Position numbers and translations under genes: made by a program | Source of the DNA: Scedosporium boydii | Lineage: Eukaryota; Ascomycota; Sordariomycetes; Microascales; Microascaceae | Assembly: GCA_002221725.1 (NCBI GenBank) | Contig: NJFT01000082.1 | Span: forward strand, 1-64,000 | DNA length: 64,000 bases | Direction of reading: 5' to 3' | Part shown: one piece after another, positions 24,346 through 36,003 of the stretch | How positions within the stretch are numbered: the first letter of the stretch is position 1 | Layout: the number at the start of each line of letters is the position of its first letter | The notes under the pieces: model-generated | What the model was told of the DNA's origin: nothing | Databases searched by the model: none | Seen by the model: only the letters and a program-made list of their open reading frames with translations

Positions 24346-27083
24346 TTACTCCTCCGCGGTTGAACCTCCGCCCTCAAGAATCAGTCTTGCTTCGTTCAGC
24401 CTTCTCTTCATTATCATATGCTGCGGCGATCCTTGGTCGTGCTCGCTCAAACCGAGAACACACCGTCCTAGACTAGCGACTAGGCGCTGGACGAGGAGCT
24501 GATCTTCTCTGGGTAGCGATTGGATTGGGGAGGTACTTCCACCCTCAATACCTTCTTTACTGAAGATGCTCGCCGTCTCGTTCATGAGCGTGTCTGAGAT
24601 GCTCTTTAATTCCTGGTCGGGCGAGCCTTGTGGGGTCAGGATGCCACCATTCATCTTCACCTTGCTGTTGACATTGACAAGTGGGAAGCTCCTATTTGTA
24701 CCAGTCGATTCGAAGGAAGACACTGATGGGCGATGGAGGCTAGTCCTAGTGGGTCGGTAGATAACGGAGTTATGCCGCCGCCGAGCCCGGACGCCATTTA
24801 CATAATCGTCATAACTCGTGGAACCAAAGGATGATGAGTTCTCCGGTTCCGGTTCCGGTTCCGGTTCGCCCGACGCTGATGAATTGGATTCGTCGACACC
24901 AGCGGGCGCTTCGGCAGTAGTGGTGACCGGGCTCTTCTTGCCTTCATCTGCAGTTGCAAATGTGTCCGTGGTCGAGGTCGTATCGCCACTTCCCCTTCTA
25001 GTATGGTGACGAGGCCGCACCTCCTGCTCGTTAACTGTCGGGATGGGCCCTTTTGTGGTTTCGACTGAGTCGTCAGAACCGACGCTTCCTCGCCGCTGGA
25101 ATTGCTGCTGACTGATGGTCCCCATGGCACTATGCAAAAAGAAGTGCTCGTAATCGAATGCGTCCTCTCTGTCTTCGTGAGAGAGCTGGGTTTGATAAGC
25201 ATCATGATAAAGGGAGTCTCCGCTTTCACTGGTATATCCGCTAATGGAACGCCGAGAAGGCTCGTCGTCATCGCCATCGTCGATGGGCTCTATTCCGTCT
25301 TCAGTGCACATATCATCGATATCGTCGGACCCTTCGCCATCAACCGCTGGTTCCTCATGCGATGGAGGGTCTGCATGGCTGATGGAGACTGAGTCCATTG
25401 GAGAAATCTCAATCTTAGCCTCCTCGGGGGCTATTTCATACTCGCTAGGAGGTGATGACGGTTTATCTGCATTTGAAACAGGATCGTGGGCATTTTCTCC
25501 GTAGGGGATTTTGCCAGCTTCGCCGTTATCAACACTGGAAACCTCACCGTTCCACGGACTCCTCTCAGCAGTGTCAGTATTGTCCGAGGAGTGCTTCTGA
25601 GGTTCAGCATACCACTGCTCGATCCGAGCATGGGTAAATGGGCTGGGGGTGCGGAGACTCTGGAGGCTTCGGCGCTTCAAACTATCGGCCCTGGCCTGTT
25701 CACGAAGCGTCGAAATCTTGCCCTTTAGCCCTAGCATCTGCTCCTTCAGTTCTCGCATCTGAGCGGCAGAGCCAGGACGTGAACCTGGCAGATCCGGGTG
25801 ATGGCCAAAGGTTGGGCTGAGGAAACCGTCCAGGTGCGCACTGGTCCTCCTTGATTTTGATTCACTGCCAGACTCATCTTCGCTCAGTGTCTCAAGGCTA
25901 TTATCTGTCTGATTATGGGATGCCCCATGCACCGATCGAGCCAGCCCCAGTTTCAGAGTGTCGAGACTTTTAGAGCCGTTGAGGGGCTGGCGGTAACCCC
26001 CGGCTGCGCCCAGAGCGCTAGCAGACCTTCGCGGGTAGGCGCTGGGCGGGCTGGTGTTCGTATCGGTCTGTATCAGGTTGTCGCTCGGCATTCTCGAATG
26101 GCCTACTTTCAACGGTACCGAGTTTGGTTCGCTCGATGTACCGAGGGGGCTGGCAAAGGGGGGAGAGGGAGCTGATAATGATCCGTCGGATTCGAGAGTC
26201 GAGTTGATGTAAAGGGAGCTGCGGGCTCTCGATAGGTTTCCTTCCATGGTCTAATAGTAATAGGAGCGCAGTATTAGTACAACCGACCGGGCGAGCAGCG
26301 ATACAATGGAAAACTAACCGTCAGCCTCCGCTTTGCGTTGGCGAGGATGAGCTCGGCGCGTCGGCCTATCGAACTCGTTGAATATCTGTTTTCTTCGTTC
26401 AGTCCACTGCCATTGCCTCCAGACTGCAAACGGGTGGATTGGACAGACGCGTCATCTACAAGCGACTCTGCCACACTCTCTTCATCGTCTCCCTGGAAGT
26501 TGCTGTCGCCGACGCTCACGGCATCGTCAAAGTCGGCAAACAGCGCAGGCCTCTCAGACGTTGTCACAGTGCTCGTGGACTCGATCGAGTTGCTTCGTTC
26601 GCGCGGAACATTTTTGCGCCGTTGTTTCGCTGATGGGGCTGTGACGACGCCGGCGCCCATTGTGGGTGAGGATCGCAGTGCAGCATCGCTGCCACTGTTG
26701 TTGTAGCTACGGGTGCGAAAGGGAATGGGAGACGGCGGGCGTGAGTTTCCACCAACAGTGCTCTCTACCTCGGTGACCTCGCCAATATCCGATAGCATGG
26801 TGCCATTGCCATAGATGATGGGAGTAGTAGGAGTGATGGGTCCTGCAGGGAAAGCATTTTGGAGAGGCATGTGGTACTGCATGTCGGCGAGAGTAAGGGG
26901 GGCCTTCCACATATGCAGAGGAGATTGAGAGCGGTCGGGCGACGATGAGCGTTCGTACTCGGGTAAAATCATGTCAGGATTCGTGAGGGTGGGCGACGCG
27001 GGAAGAGGAGGGTACGGCATCGCTAGCATGGCGCCGGACGACCGCTGCTGGAAGTCATCGGCGTAGGTAGTTTCGGACGGCAT
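24346..27083 (-). CDS. Conserved fungal S/P-rich protein with short coiled coil, function unknown
   Basis: Two exons, 27083-26319 and 26250-24346, separated by a 68-nt intron (donor GTTAGT, acceptor ATTAG). The predicted product is 889 aa. The junction gives a continuous segment RRAELILANAKRRLTTMEGN around residue 250, which looks like the best-conserved block. Most of the protein is low complexity, rich in Ser, Pro, Asp and Glu. A predicted coiled coil lies at about residues 420-455 (MRELKEQMLGLKGKISTLRE). A patch with DAFDYEHFFLHSAMGTIS follows further on. A (CCGGTT)4 run at 24843-24866 encodes a Glu-Pro repeat. The C-terminus has a helical segment (LVQRLVASLGRCVLGLSE) ending in an Arg/Leu-rich helix. 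No enzyme motif or membrane helix is visible. I recognise the architecture as a conserved filamentous-fungal protein but know no assigned function; a signalling or cytoskeletal scaffold would fit but is a guess. Confidence 0.8.
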
Positions 27084-29397
27084 GGTGGAATATCGATGAT
27101 GCCCGCGGGCGGGACTTTAGGGTATCGGCACCAAGGCCTGTGGATCGGTGGAGAGTAGTTCTGGCGCGGCGTCTGTTTTCGCTTTGCGAGATGGTGTGGG
27201 ACTTGAATGGACTGGGTGAATTTTCGTCGACTTAGCCTTTGTCCCACGGCGAGTTATTCCCGACTTGTCTGCTCTGCGGCACAATTCGAAATACAAGGGG
27301 CTTTTCGACCTGGAAAGTTTAACCGTATGCGATCTTCCGTCCACCCACTCGACGCATGCGGTGTAATGACTTTATTTTCCCCCCAACAATGGGTAAATTA
27401 GACCTTCATCACGCAACGAATTCCACAGATTGATGATGGGCGAAAGGAGTAGAGCGGGGCGAGGATGTCGGCTCTCGAGACTCAATCAGACAGAATACAG
27501 CCGAGGTGAGGTATCGTATCGCAAAAGGCTGTTGGATACAGTATTGTATCAATCCCGTTCGGGAAGGGGTAGACTGTTTAAACTCTGCGCCGTCGACGAC
27601 GTAAATAGATCGGTGTCGAACTAGTTCAGGGCCGAGCAGCGAATATCGACCGATTGAGACGGAAGACCAGAGAATAACGAAAAAAGAGTTTGAAGCCGGT
27701 GTCAGGTGGGTAATGAACTCCTGACGTTCAATCAGGATGGTAACACGGAAACCAAGTCGACTGGCAAGTTGAAGAGGATGTTGAGAGATGCCAAGTGACT
27801 TGCGCTACAATCCCTAAGGGTGAGGATTTCGGTTTCGTTCTCACTGCATGCCAACTCAGGGTGCATGCATTAAGCAGATACAGGTGGGAATGCGAAGCCT
27901 TCAGGATGTCTCAGGGGGGAATCTGGTGAGAAAAGGGAGCATTAAGATCGCCGAGTTTGGAGGACGAGGAATGTTCGGGTCTTCGACTGGTACTTCCCCA
28001 ATTCTGTCCAAGGAAGTCCACTTGGGGTGGTCCGCCGCAGGGAGTCGCGGATGGTCGCAGATGATGTACGCAGCGCAGGGTAAAATCTAGTACTTGAGAG
28101 CGAAAGTCCGAACCTGACGCTTTCGGAGAGGTATCAATGCAAGTTCTGATGGATCCGTCAAGTGCTGGAACCAGAAGAATGGTTTTGATGATCGGGTCAA
28201 GGTCCAATCACAGGTCCGAAAGAGAGGACAGCGCCGTCGAGGTTAAAAGGGGGCTAAGACGATGATACAGCTGAAAAAGGAGCCGAGACTCGGTCAGGAA
28301 CGATGGCTTGTGGATACGTCGTGCTGATAGATTTTTGATGCGATGGTTCAATGGAGACGTAAGCCAAGCTCCAGCCAAGGGGATAAAATGAGAGATTCTC
28401 GTCGCGAGGGGGAAAGAGAAGAGATAAAAAATACGTGGACAAATATGGTTTCTTTTTCCGCATTCCTTTTTCCTCGTCGACTCCCCCGCTCCTTCACCCT
28501 CGTTGCTCTCTGTTTAATAAGAGGGAGAAAAGGCGCTCCTCGCCCAGGGTAGGAGTTGGAAGGATCCCCTGGTTCAGAGTGACATCAATCAACTTCAATG
28601 TTGCAGGACAAAAACTCGGGAACTGGGAACATGAACCAATTTGTTCTTGCACCAGGAGTAATGATACTCAAAACTTTGGTACCTCAACTCCTCAAATCAG
28701 CAAGTATTTATTCCTTGTACAACAAGTAAATTAATTTTGTACCTGTGCAGCCAAATCGACCTCTTGAATCAAGAGAACATTGAACGGTCTCGCCCTCGGA
28801 AAACAGCCGGGGCCAATTGAAACGCAACATCGATAGGTCTCTAGACCAGACTGGTTCAAAGGACAAAGGGACCAAGGGAAGTACCCATTCTCGACCCTCA
28901 AAACCCCAAACTATTTTCTTCGTAAAAGGGGAATCCGTGTTATTATAATGGCCAAGGTTGTATGTTGTCAAGTATGTCATGTACGAAGTATAGCGCCGGT
29001 ACTGGCAAATCTCCCGGGCATGCGTGATGAAGCCGGATCCTCCATGGAACCGGCAGCTTTCGAACTCTTCCATTACGACGCTGTAATTAGTCCAGTGCAA
29101 GATGAGGAAACGGTACCCTGCTGCTGCATGCTGAATGATAAATAATTGATGCGTCGCGTCGGAGATCCATGAAAAGTAATTGTCGTCCCCAACCACTTGA
29201 AGAGTTTAAAACAAGCCAAGCACGGAGCCAAGTCACCCAGTTGAGCACCGAGGTAGACTTGATGTTAAATCCCAAGGCCGACTGTTATTGTGGTCTTCTC
29301 TGAGTCCATTGTGGGCTTCAAAGATCGACGCTCTTTACTCAGCATCATCATTGCCTAGAGAATTCTTCGCACTCGTGCGCTCCTGGAATATTGAAAC

Positions 29398-29437
<40 letters not shown>

Positions 29438-30170
29438 AAACATTCCGAACACAAGATTACATCCCCTCTTTTCAAAGCCCATTCGGCGCTCGATGCGCAG
29501 GCCTCGCATATTGAATAGACTCGTGTGTCGCCATCCGGTCAAGGCTCTTGGTTTTGATTATGGGTGTCACTACGTTGCATCAACTTTGCTTCGGTACTAC
29601 GATGGTCCACAAACGAGAATCCCATGAGTGATGATCAATATTATAATTACTATGCTCCATCCGTGAACGATAGCTAGCGTACGACAAGGGTGGGCCACAG
29701 CGGAGAGCACCAAGCTTGCTCTCAGATAGTGTTGAACCTACACTCGACTACTCCTTAACGATGTTTCCACGTTCGACGCAATCCCATTCGGAGCCCGACC
29801 CGAGGTATTACTTCATGCCCGGGGAATCACACGACGCAGACGGGCGTGTTCCAAAACAGTGTGGTTGGCGCCGTTCAAACGTGTGTTTTCTAATCAAAAG
29901 GGTTAGCCCTCGATCCTCAATACGTGTCATGTCTTCATAAAATGAGCAACACAATGCTATTTATCAGTTCTCCAAGGTGAAAAAAGTGTTCATCACGATG
30001 AACTCAGCTAGAGCTAATAAAACGGTCATCAGGATAGCGAGAGGGAGGGGCAGAAGGAAACAATCGAATAGACTTACACAAGTCGATCTTAGAGATCACA
30101 GTTGATATCACCAAAGATACTATTACCTGCTCATGCAGAGCACTAGTTAGCCAGGGCTGGGACGATTTCG
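27084..30170. other. Intergenic stretch
   Basis: The part next to 27084 should be the promoter and leader of the 889-aa gene. Beyond it nothing recognisable is encoded. A 163-codon minus-strand open stretch at 28708-29196 starts with GTG, resembles no family and is about what chance would give. A 37-nt A run lies at 29399-29435. Confidence 0.55.
29399..29435. repeat. Poly(A) tract of 37 nt
   Basis: Uninterrupted run of A, the longest homopolymer in the window. It could be the 3' end of a retroposed sequence, replication slippage, or an assembly artefact. No recognisable reverse-transcribed gene precedes it on the plus strand. Confidence 0.9.
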
Positions 30171-30173
30171 GGT

Positions 30174-31197
30174 TCATGTATCATCAGGCAGAGAACTGCA
30201 ATTGGCACAGGTTAGCTTTCGTGAAAGTGCCACTGTATTCTTCGAAGTAATAACATACTCAAGGAGAAGCATCAGTATGGATATGTTGTGTTCATGTCCA
30301 GCGGTATATCGCCAGTCAAACAGTGTGAATAACGGATCATCATCTGCAACCCCTTCCGCGCCGATATATTGCCCATTCATGTGCACAGGGTCAGGAGGGC
30401 AGAGTTAATCATTACCTGAATTACAATGCTAGGTTAGCAGCTATGTCTATCGAACGTTCGCAACAAGCCAAGCCCTCGACTCAATCCAATTATCAGGAGA
30501 CGAATTCTCATCCAGAGGTCCTGTCAACATCTCACTCCAAGGTTTGTACGTCCTTGTTTTCAGCGGTGAGAGTGACAATGCTCAATATGTCCGCCCGTTC
30601 GTCAAATTCATCACAGTGGAGAGAGGTTTGGTCTTGGGTCACCCAAGGGACTCGAGAGTAAATTACCTGGTAGGTCCATTGATGTTAGCTTGTGATCAAT
30701 CTGTTGAATGCAACAATCAAAATTTCAAAAACAAGCAGTTGGTCAGACAAGGCTGAAACTAAAACAACTGAATCCACATCGTGTTTTCGGCATGAGGAAT
30801 CCCTGTGTCGTTGATGTTCATCATCCAAGGGAGGGGAGGTGTAGGGTTATGACCCGGTAAAAATAGGAAAAGCAAACCTCACCTTTTGAAAGATTATGCA
30901 AGAACCTGCAGGGTATAACACCCAAGATGAGGAAGACCTATTTTCATCTTTTTCAATGTTAGCTTCTGGCGGGCAGACAGTGAACGGCCAGTCGACGAGG
31001 TGAAGATGTTTCTCAGTGTAATTCTAGAGCTTAATGCGAATCACCATGGTGCTGGTCTGATTTGGATTGTTCAAATAAAGAGGATCATCATAGAAACGCC
31101 AGAGCCGCTTGAAAATAAGAGCTCTGACTGGGGAAAAGATAAATTGTTTGTGCTCACCTTTTGTTGTATGGTGGTTGTGGAGGAAAGAAATTTTGGT
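30174..31197 (-). pseudogene. Possible decayed or unannotated multi-exon gene
   Basis: Tentative. A minus-strand frame is open from 31197 for 57 codons, meets one TAG at 31024-31026, then stays open to 30883, where a GTGAGG donor occurs. Joining to the CAG acceptor at 30667 (216-nt intron with AGCTAACA near its end) continues the same frame for 44 more codons to 30535. Further along, 30259-30386 is open and is followed by a textbook intron (30258-30196; GTATGT, GCTAAC, TTGCAG). The TAG could derive from CAG by a C-to-T change. I cannot link all pieces into one clean frame and recognise no family. Chance open frames remain a real alternative. Confidence 0.25.
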
Positions 31198-31500
31198 TCA
31201 AGCTCTCGAATCGAAAAAGCCTGGTATGGTTCAAAAAGGTGATTACTAAGACACAATTGAATGACTAATCATAGATCCGCCAACCACAGATTGCGGGGCA
31301 ACCCGGAGCAATTGAGGCGGGTCTCGGATAACTTGCGTAATGCACCCGCTCTGAAGGCCTCCACCACGGGCCCCGACCAATATCCCCATTCCATCATCCC
31401 ATCATCTTCTTTCAAAAATCGTGAATCCATCTTCGATTTTGCTTTCTGCTGCTCCGTGACCCCAATTGGTGGTCAAATAGGTGCGCAGAAGATATACAGG

Positions 31501-32808
31501 ATGGCCGCCGTGGGGGGGATGTGGGCTCCTGTAGCCATGCGCCTCCTCCGGGTCGCCGTGATGAAAACGACTACGGCTTTGCGAACGCGCGTGGCGAACG
31601 CTGCAAAGCCCGTGCAAGCCCAGCTCCAAAATTTTGCATTCGCAACAACATCCACAGGAAGACAGGCTATTCATCCCATTGCCGCTCTTCGCCAACAAAG
31701 ACGCTTGACGAGATGGTATCATGCAAACACCCAGAAGAACCTCGCCGGCACGATCCGTCGGTTCATGAGTGACGGATGCACCGGTGGCTTTCGACGCGTA
31801 GATAGGAGCAAGTTACCCTCATCGAAAACATCTCGCCGTGTTTCCCAATTTACGGGCAGAGCTCCGTTCGCGAGCACCCTACGACCGAACCTAACTGGAG
31901 GAGCAATTCCAAGGACTGCGGGAGGGTACACTGTCGGAGGCGGAAGCGTCCGGTACTTTTCGCATACCCCAGCAGCGCCGGCTGAAGTGATTCACAATGT
32001 CTCTGCAGCTGTAAGGGCATTTTGGCTTTCTGGGCAAAGGGCTCGTTTCGACGGCATCGACTCCAAGGGCTATCCTAAATATCGTGCAGTCTCAGAGCTT
32101 GAGAACGAAGCCGCTCGACACATGTTCGGCTATTCCAAAACCTCCCCGGGCTCTTTCATCGATTTCCACCTGAGTCCCACCATCACCGCTTTCGGCCCGC
32201 TGACTCCGGCCCTTCCTTTCCAGTCAGCAGCTGCCACCAGCGAACATCCTGAATCATGCCTCCAATCGGGCAGCTTGGGTCAGGACGGCGTCTTGAACGA
32301 CCTTGCGGCCGACTTCGCCAGAGCCTTCAAGGACTTAAGCATAATCTTCACAGACATCAAACGTCTTGCCATGTTAGGTGATCTGCCAGTTGTCATGGTG
32401 AAACCCGATGTCCTAAGGATCCGGTTCCCTGGAATCGACGCTGCAACGGTCGAACGATTGTGCGATGATCTTGGGGTGCGACGAGGTTCTATCGGTGAGG
32501 ACCCCGACTTCGCAATCTCGATGGGTGTGCCGATTGCTTTGAGATTTCCATTTGCGCCCGGTAGCGAAGTTGAAGATACAATAATCTCTCCGACGATCTC
32601 GTTACGCTCCATGGATAGTGAGGACGTTCACGAGGCGTTCATGGAACTTGAAGAGAATCCATGGTTTTCCGACCCGGAAGGGTATGACGCCGCAACCCCG
32701 TATTTGAGTTCCGATGGGTATTCATCCCAGGACTTCGAGGGACTGGAGGGTATTTACAAGTTTTTGCAAGAATGTGACAGATCCAGGCCGAGTTTTACCT
32801 CCTCGTGA
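31501..32808 (+). CDS. Conserved fungal protein with mitochondrial-type N-terminus
   Basis: Single open frame. The longest reading starts at 31261 (515 aa), but the ATG at 31501 (435 aa) fits better. It is followed by a hydrophobic, Arg-rich, acid-free stretch (MWAPVAMRLLRVAV, then TRVANAAKPVQAQLQNF) typical of a matrix-targeting presequence, while the upstream codons look like untranslated leader. Later ATGs at 31519 or 31537 are also possible. An aromatic and Ser-rich region around residues 155-170 (YTVGGGSVRYFSHTP) is followed by an acidic C-terminal half with conserved-looking segments such as LSIIFTDIKRLAMLGDLP and LRIRFPGIDAATVERLCDDLG. I have a weak memory that relatives carry the automatic name 'casein kinase II beta 2 subunit', but no CK2-beta zinc-finger Cys pattern is visible, so I do not adopt that name. 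Function unknown; location probably mitochondrial. Confidence 0.75.
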   Translation: MAAVGGMWAPVAMRLLRVAVMKTTTALRTRVANAAKPVQAQLQNFAFATTSTGRQAIHPIAALRQQRRLTRWYHANTQKNLAGTIRRFMSDGCTGGFRRVDRSKLPSSKTSRRVSQFTGRAPFASTLRPNLTGGAIPRTAGGYTVGGGSVRYFSHTPAAPAEVIHNVSAAVRAFWLSGQRARFDGIDSKGYPKYRAVSELENEAARHMFGYSKTSPGSFIDFHLSPTITAFGPLTPALPFQSAAATSEHPESCLQSGSLGQDGVLNDLAADFARAFKDLSIIFTDIKRLAMLGDLPVVMVKPDVLRIRFPGIDAATVERLCDDLGVRRGSIGEDPDFAISMGVPIALRFPFAPGSEVEDTIISPTISLRSMDSEDVHEAFMELEENPWFSDPEGYDAATPYLSSDGYSSQDFEGLEGIYKFLQECDRSRPSFTSS

Positions 32809-33712
32809 GGGCTGCGCCTGGTATCTCAATCGTCCTGGAACAAGGGAATTAGTTTCGCTCACTGCACCACACTCGTTTAGATGTTATTCCGTATGTGTAA
32901 AATCTCTAGGTAGAAAATCTCAAGTTAGTTTGGCCACAATACCCGATTATCCTAGATTTCGCCTTCTTTAGTTGGTTGTTCAACCCATCCGACCTCGTCC
33001 AAGGGGAGTCTTTTGGATTTCCTAGCAAATTGAAAGTTGAATCTTGAATCACAGATGTTATCTTATGTCTTGTTTTTGTCTCTTCTTGAGACTGAAGCAC
33101 TGAGCCTGAGGGGGTTCGTCGATGTGGGGTTGGCTGCACTTCACTAACATATCGTTGAGGGAGCAGGAACAGCCGAATATTGCGTTCTGGTGGTTTAACT
33201 CCTTGGATTGCATTTGAGGGAAACAACACAGGAAGCCACTAAAAAAATGGAAAACATTTTCCAAAAATACCAAGAGGGACAAGAGTTTATAAAAAGAGTT
33301 GAAGAAGAGGGACAAGGCAAATATTAGCCACCATAAAATAGATTGATATTGATTTATGTCGTGTTGAAACCCCAAAATGGTCCGAGATACACACCACATT
33401 AACTCAGGATTAGGCGGCCTGGTTCAAAGGTACTGAGACACAAATGCACAAATCAATTGCTGTACCATCAAATATTGACCTGTGTTGATTACATGTGCAG
33501 CACCAGAGTACGTACCACAACCAAGTCCATTGTCCCCACCAGCAAGCAGTCCAAGCTTCCACCTTCTACCTTGAGCTCTAGCAGCCCAGTTGTCTCCTAC
33601 CCTTCGCAGATAATCTATTCTGATGATATACAAACAGCAATATTTGATTCTACAGAGGCCTGCAAACTTGAACAGCTTCCACACACCGTGTATCACTGCG
33701 AGGAAATACGCA
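32809..33712. other. Spacer before lsm8
   Basis: About 900 bp, AT-rich, holding the 3' region of the preceding gene and the LSM8 promoter. A T/A-rich block lies around 33200-33360. No recognisable gene. Confidence 0.6.
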
Positions 33713-34174
33713 ATGGCCACCCTTGGCGGCTTCCTTAACAGTTTGTTTCACCCCGCACTTCTTCTCTCGAACTACTGATTCCCTCTTTTAGATCCTGTGG
33801 AAGCTAACATTCGGTGACAGAGAAGGTCCTCATCATCACTGCTGACTCGAGAACCCTCGTAGGGACTCTTGTGGCCACAGATCAAAACACGAACCTTGTA
33901 CGCCGTTCCTAGAAGAAGCCTTCGTTCCATGACCATCCCGCGCCGCCAGCTCTCGAGATTAACTTGGCCATCTTCGCAGGTCCTCCAGGAAGCTCACGAA
34001 CGAGTAATACGGACGCCAGACGACGATGAACCATCTGTTCAGGTCCCCCTGGGACTATATCTTGTTCGCGGTGATAATGTGTGCACTGTCGGGCTTGTTG
34101 ACGAGAAACTGGACGAAAGCATCGATTGGACAGCGGTGAAAGGTTCGGCCATTGGGGGAGTTAAACACATATAA
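33713..34174 (+). CDS. lsm8: U6 snRNA-associated Sm-like protein LSm8
   Basis: Subunit of the nuclear LSm2-8 ring that binds the 3' end of U6 snRNA and is needed for pre-mRNA splicing; LSm8 replaces LSm1 of the cytoplasmic decay ring. Three exons: 33713-33740, 33821-33897 and 33980-34174, giving 99 aa, a normal size. Introns of 80 nt (donor GTTTGT, branch GCTAAC at 33803-33808, acceptor ACAG) and 82 nt (GTACGC...CGCAG) keep the frame. The Sm1 motif appears as KVLIITADSRTLVGTLVATDQNTNL. Sm2 appears as GLYLVRGDNVCTVG, preceded by the RTPDDDEPSVQVPLG loop. The C-terminal SIDWTAVKGSAIGG is typical of fungal LSm8. The exons are so short that the gene is easily missed when only long open frames are considered. 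It is convergent with the nucleoside hydrolase gene; the stop codons are 285 bp apart. Confidence 0.95.
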
Positions 34175-34459
34175 GTCGGGGTCTACCTACTGCTCCCATT
34201 GCGTGTCGAGTATATAGGAAAACCTAGAGACTATTGTTGGGGGCCGCATTGTGGGGGAAGGAACGATAAAGACGGGTTGGCGAATGATGGGCATTCAACG
34301 GCGTTCGGGGTACGGGCGGGTAGAGTAATGTGTACAAGATGCCTTTTAACGAGTATATTCACGGGGTAGCTATATTTATAAGATACCCAGTCCATCAGGT
34401 TGCAATGATGCTCCTTCGGCAACGCTCCACAATATGCAACGCAGAAAGCGATTATCGCA

Positions 34460-36003
34460 TTAGCCAAAGATTCGCTTCATGATGTAGCCCTCAAACACTC
34501 TCTCTCCTGGCGACGACACCATTCTTTTGATCCTGTTTCCTTTTTTGTGGCTGAGCCACCCTTGACTATCCCCAGGGACGTCGTCCAACATCACAGCACC
34601 TAGCTGGACTATTTCGTCAGGAATTTCGTCGGCGGCGGCCTCACCCGGCTTCTTTCGCCCACGTCGGTCGATGATATGCTTTCCTCGTGACCACTGGCCG
34701 CAGGTTTCAATCCTGATATCTTCTAGCTCGGGCGCGGGCTTCCAGGCGGGATCTGACTGGGTCAGAAGATACCAGATGGTCATTGGGTCATGGAGGGAAA
34801 GTCCGGGCTCAATTCCGGGCCCGACCATGGATTCAATTTTCTCGAAAGATCTAGAGAGGAAGTGGTGAACCCATTGCGCCAGCGGGCTACCCTCTTCCAG
34901 ACTAGGTTTGATGGCTTCGGAAAAGAACTCTTTGTTGAGGAGGTGAGGCTCGGTGATGTCTAATGGGAAGAGCGTGAGTTTAAGTCTGCGGGAGAGTCTT
35001 TCCGGATAAGGCGGAAGGCTCGAGATCTGCTCTGGAATTGAGGGCATTGTCGTCTTGGGATTCGGCGATGTTAACGCATATACGCGTGCTGCGGCTACCG
35101 CATCCGCGTAGCAATTGAACTCGGCCAACGGGGTGATGTTGCCGGGCACATCAACAGCACCTCCCATAACAACCAGCTCCTTGACCCTCAGGAAAGCCTC
35201 CGGATCTTCGGCCGCAGCTAGCGCGACGTTGGTCATCGGCCCTAGAACCGCAATACTAATCGTGTCTTCGGGATTTTCTCTCAGTAACCGCAAGATCTCC
35301 TTATGGGCGGGGGTCTTGGAGGGAGTGTAGGATGAAGGGGTGAACCCTGATTCCGATGTCCCAGCTTCATCGTTTCGGAACATCGATTTCCATGTGTCTG
35401 CGGGAGATAGGTGAGGATGTTGGTCATGGACACCATGCAACCCATCGACGCCATCTAACGTGAGGCCAACCCCAGGTTAGAGATTTTATAAGGACGTAAA
35501 TAACGCTAAGTCTGAGATGCTACTCACGAAAATGATCTGCCATTAGGGCCTCATCATCGAGAGGATGCTCCGGACCAACGGCGATGATGGGCTTAAAGGC
35601 CCGCATGGTCTCATAGGCCCCTACCCTTGCCTTGGATTGTCTCCAGTCTAGTTCTTTCTCTAATACGTGGAAGAGTGAGACGACATTTCGCAAGCAGCTA
35701 GATTCACCAGAGAATATCGTTAGGACGGAAACTCGGTTGGGGACCTTGATATCCCTTTCGTCGTGGCTCAGGACGCACCTTTGCTGGGGAACATTTCCAT
35801 AGGTGACGGAGATCATCAAGACCTCCAGTTCATCAGGTGTTGCAGACAAAGCAAGCAACATGGCCAGGACATCGTCGACACCTAAAAGCCTTACTGTGAG
35901 TCTGATATCTCTATTCCATTACAGGATGTCGGTCTTGAGAATACGACGGAGGATGAAACATACCTGGATCGGTGTCGATGATGACTCTATTCTTCGGCGC
36001 CAT
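34460..36003 (-). CDS. Inosine/uridine-preferring nucleoside hydrolase
   Basis: Hydrolyses the N-glycosidic bond of ribonucleosides to base and ribose in purine/pyrimidine salvage. Three exons: 36003-35964, 35881-35528 and 35454-34460, predicted product 462 aa. Introns are 82 nt (GTATGT..TTTTAG) and 73 nt (GTGAGT..GTTAG); phases add up. The diagnostic calcium- and ribose-binding cluster DTDPGVDD is at residues 10-17, split after its Gly codon's first base by intron 1. Further family blocks are ISVTYGNV near 40, VLGPMTNVALAA, VVMGGAVDVPGNITPLAEFN (ribose binding) and the late HDPMTIWYLL with the conserved His/Asp. The protein is longer than bacterial enzymes (about 310-330 aa) because of fungal-type inserts between the first and middle blocks. 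Probably cytosolic, with no signal peptide. The substrate range (uridine or inosine) cannot be read from sequence. Confidence 0.93.

Noticed and set aside
28708..29196. 163-codon minus-strand open frame
   Set aside because: Starts with GTG, has no recognisable motif, and frames of this length are expected by chance a few times in 64 kb.
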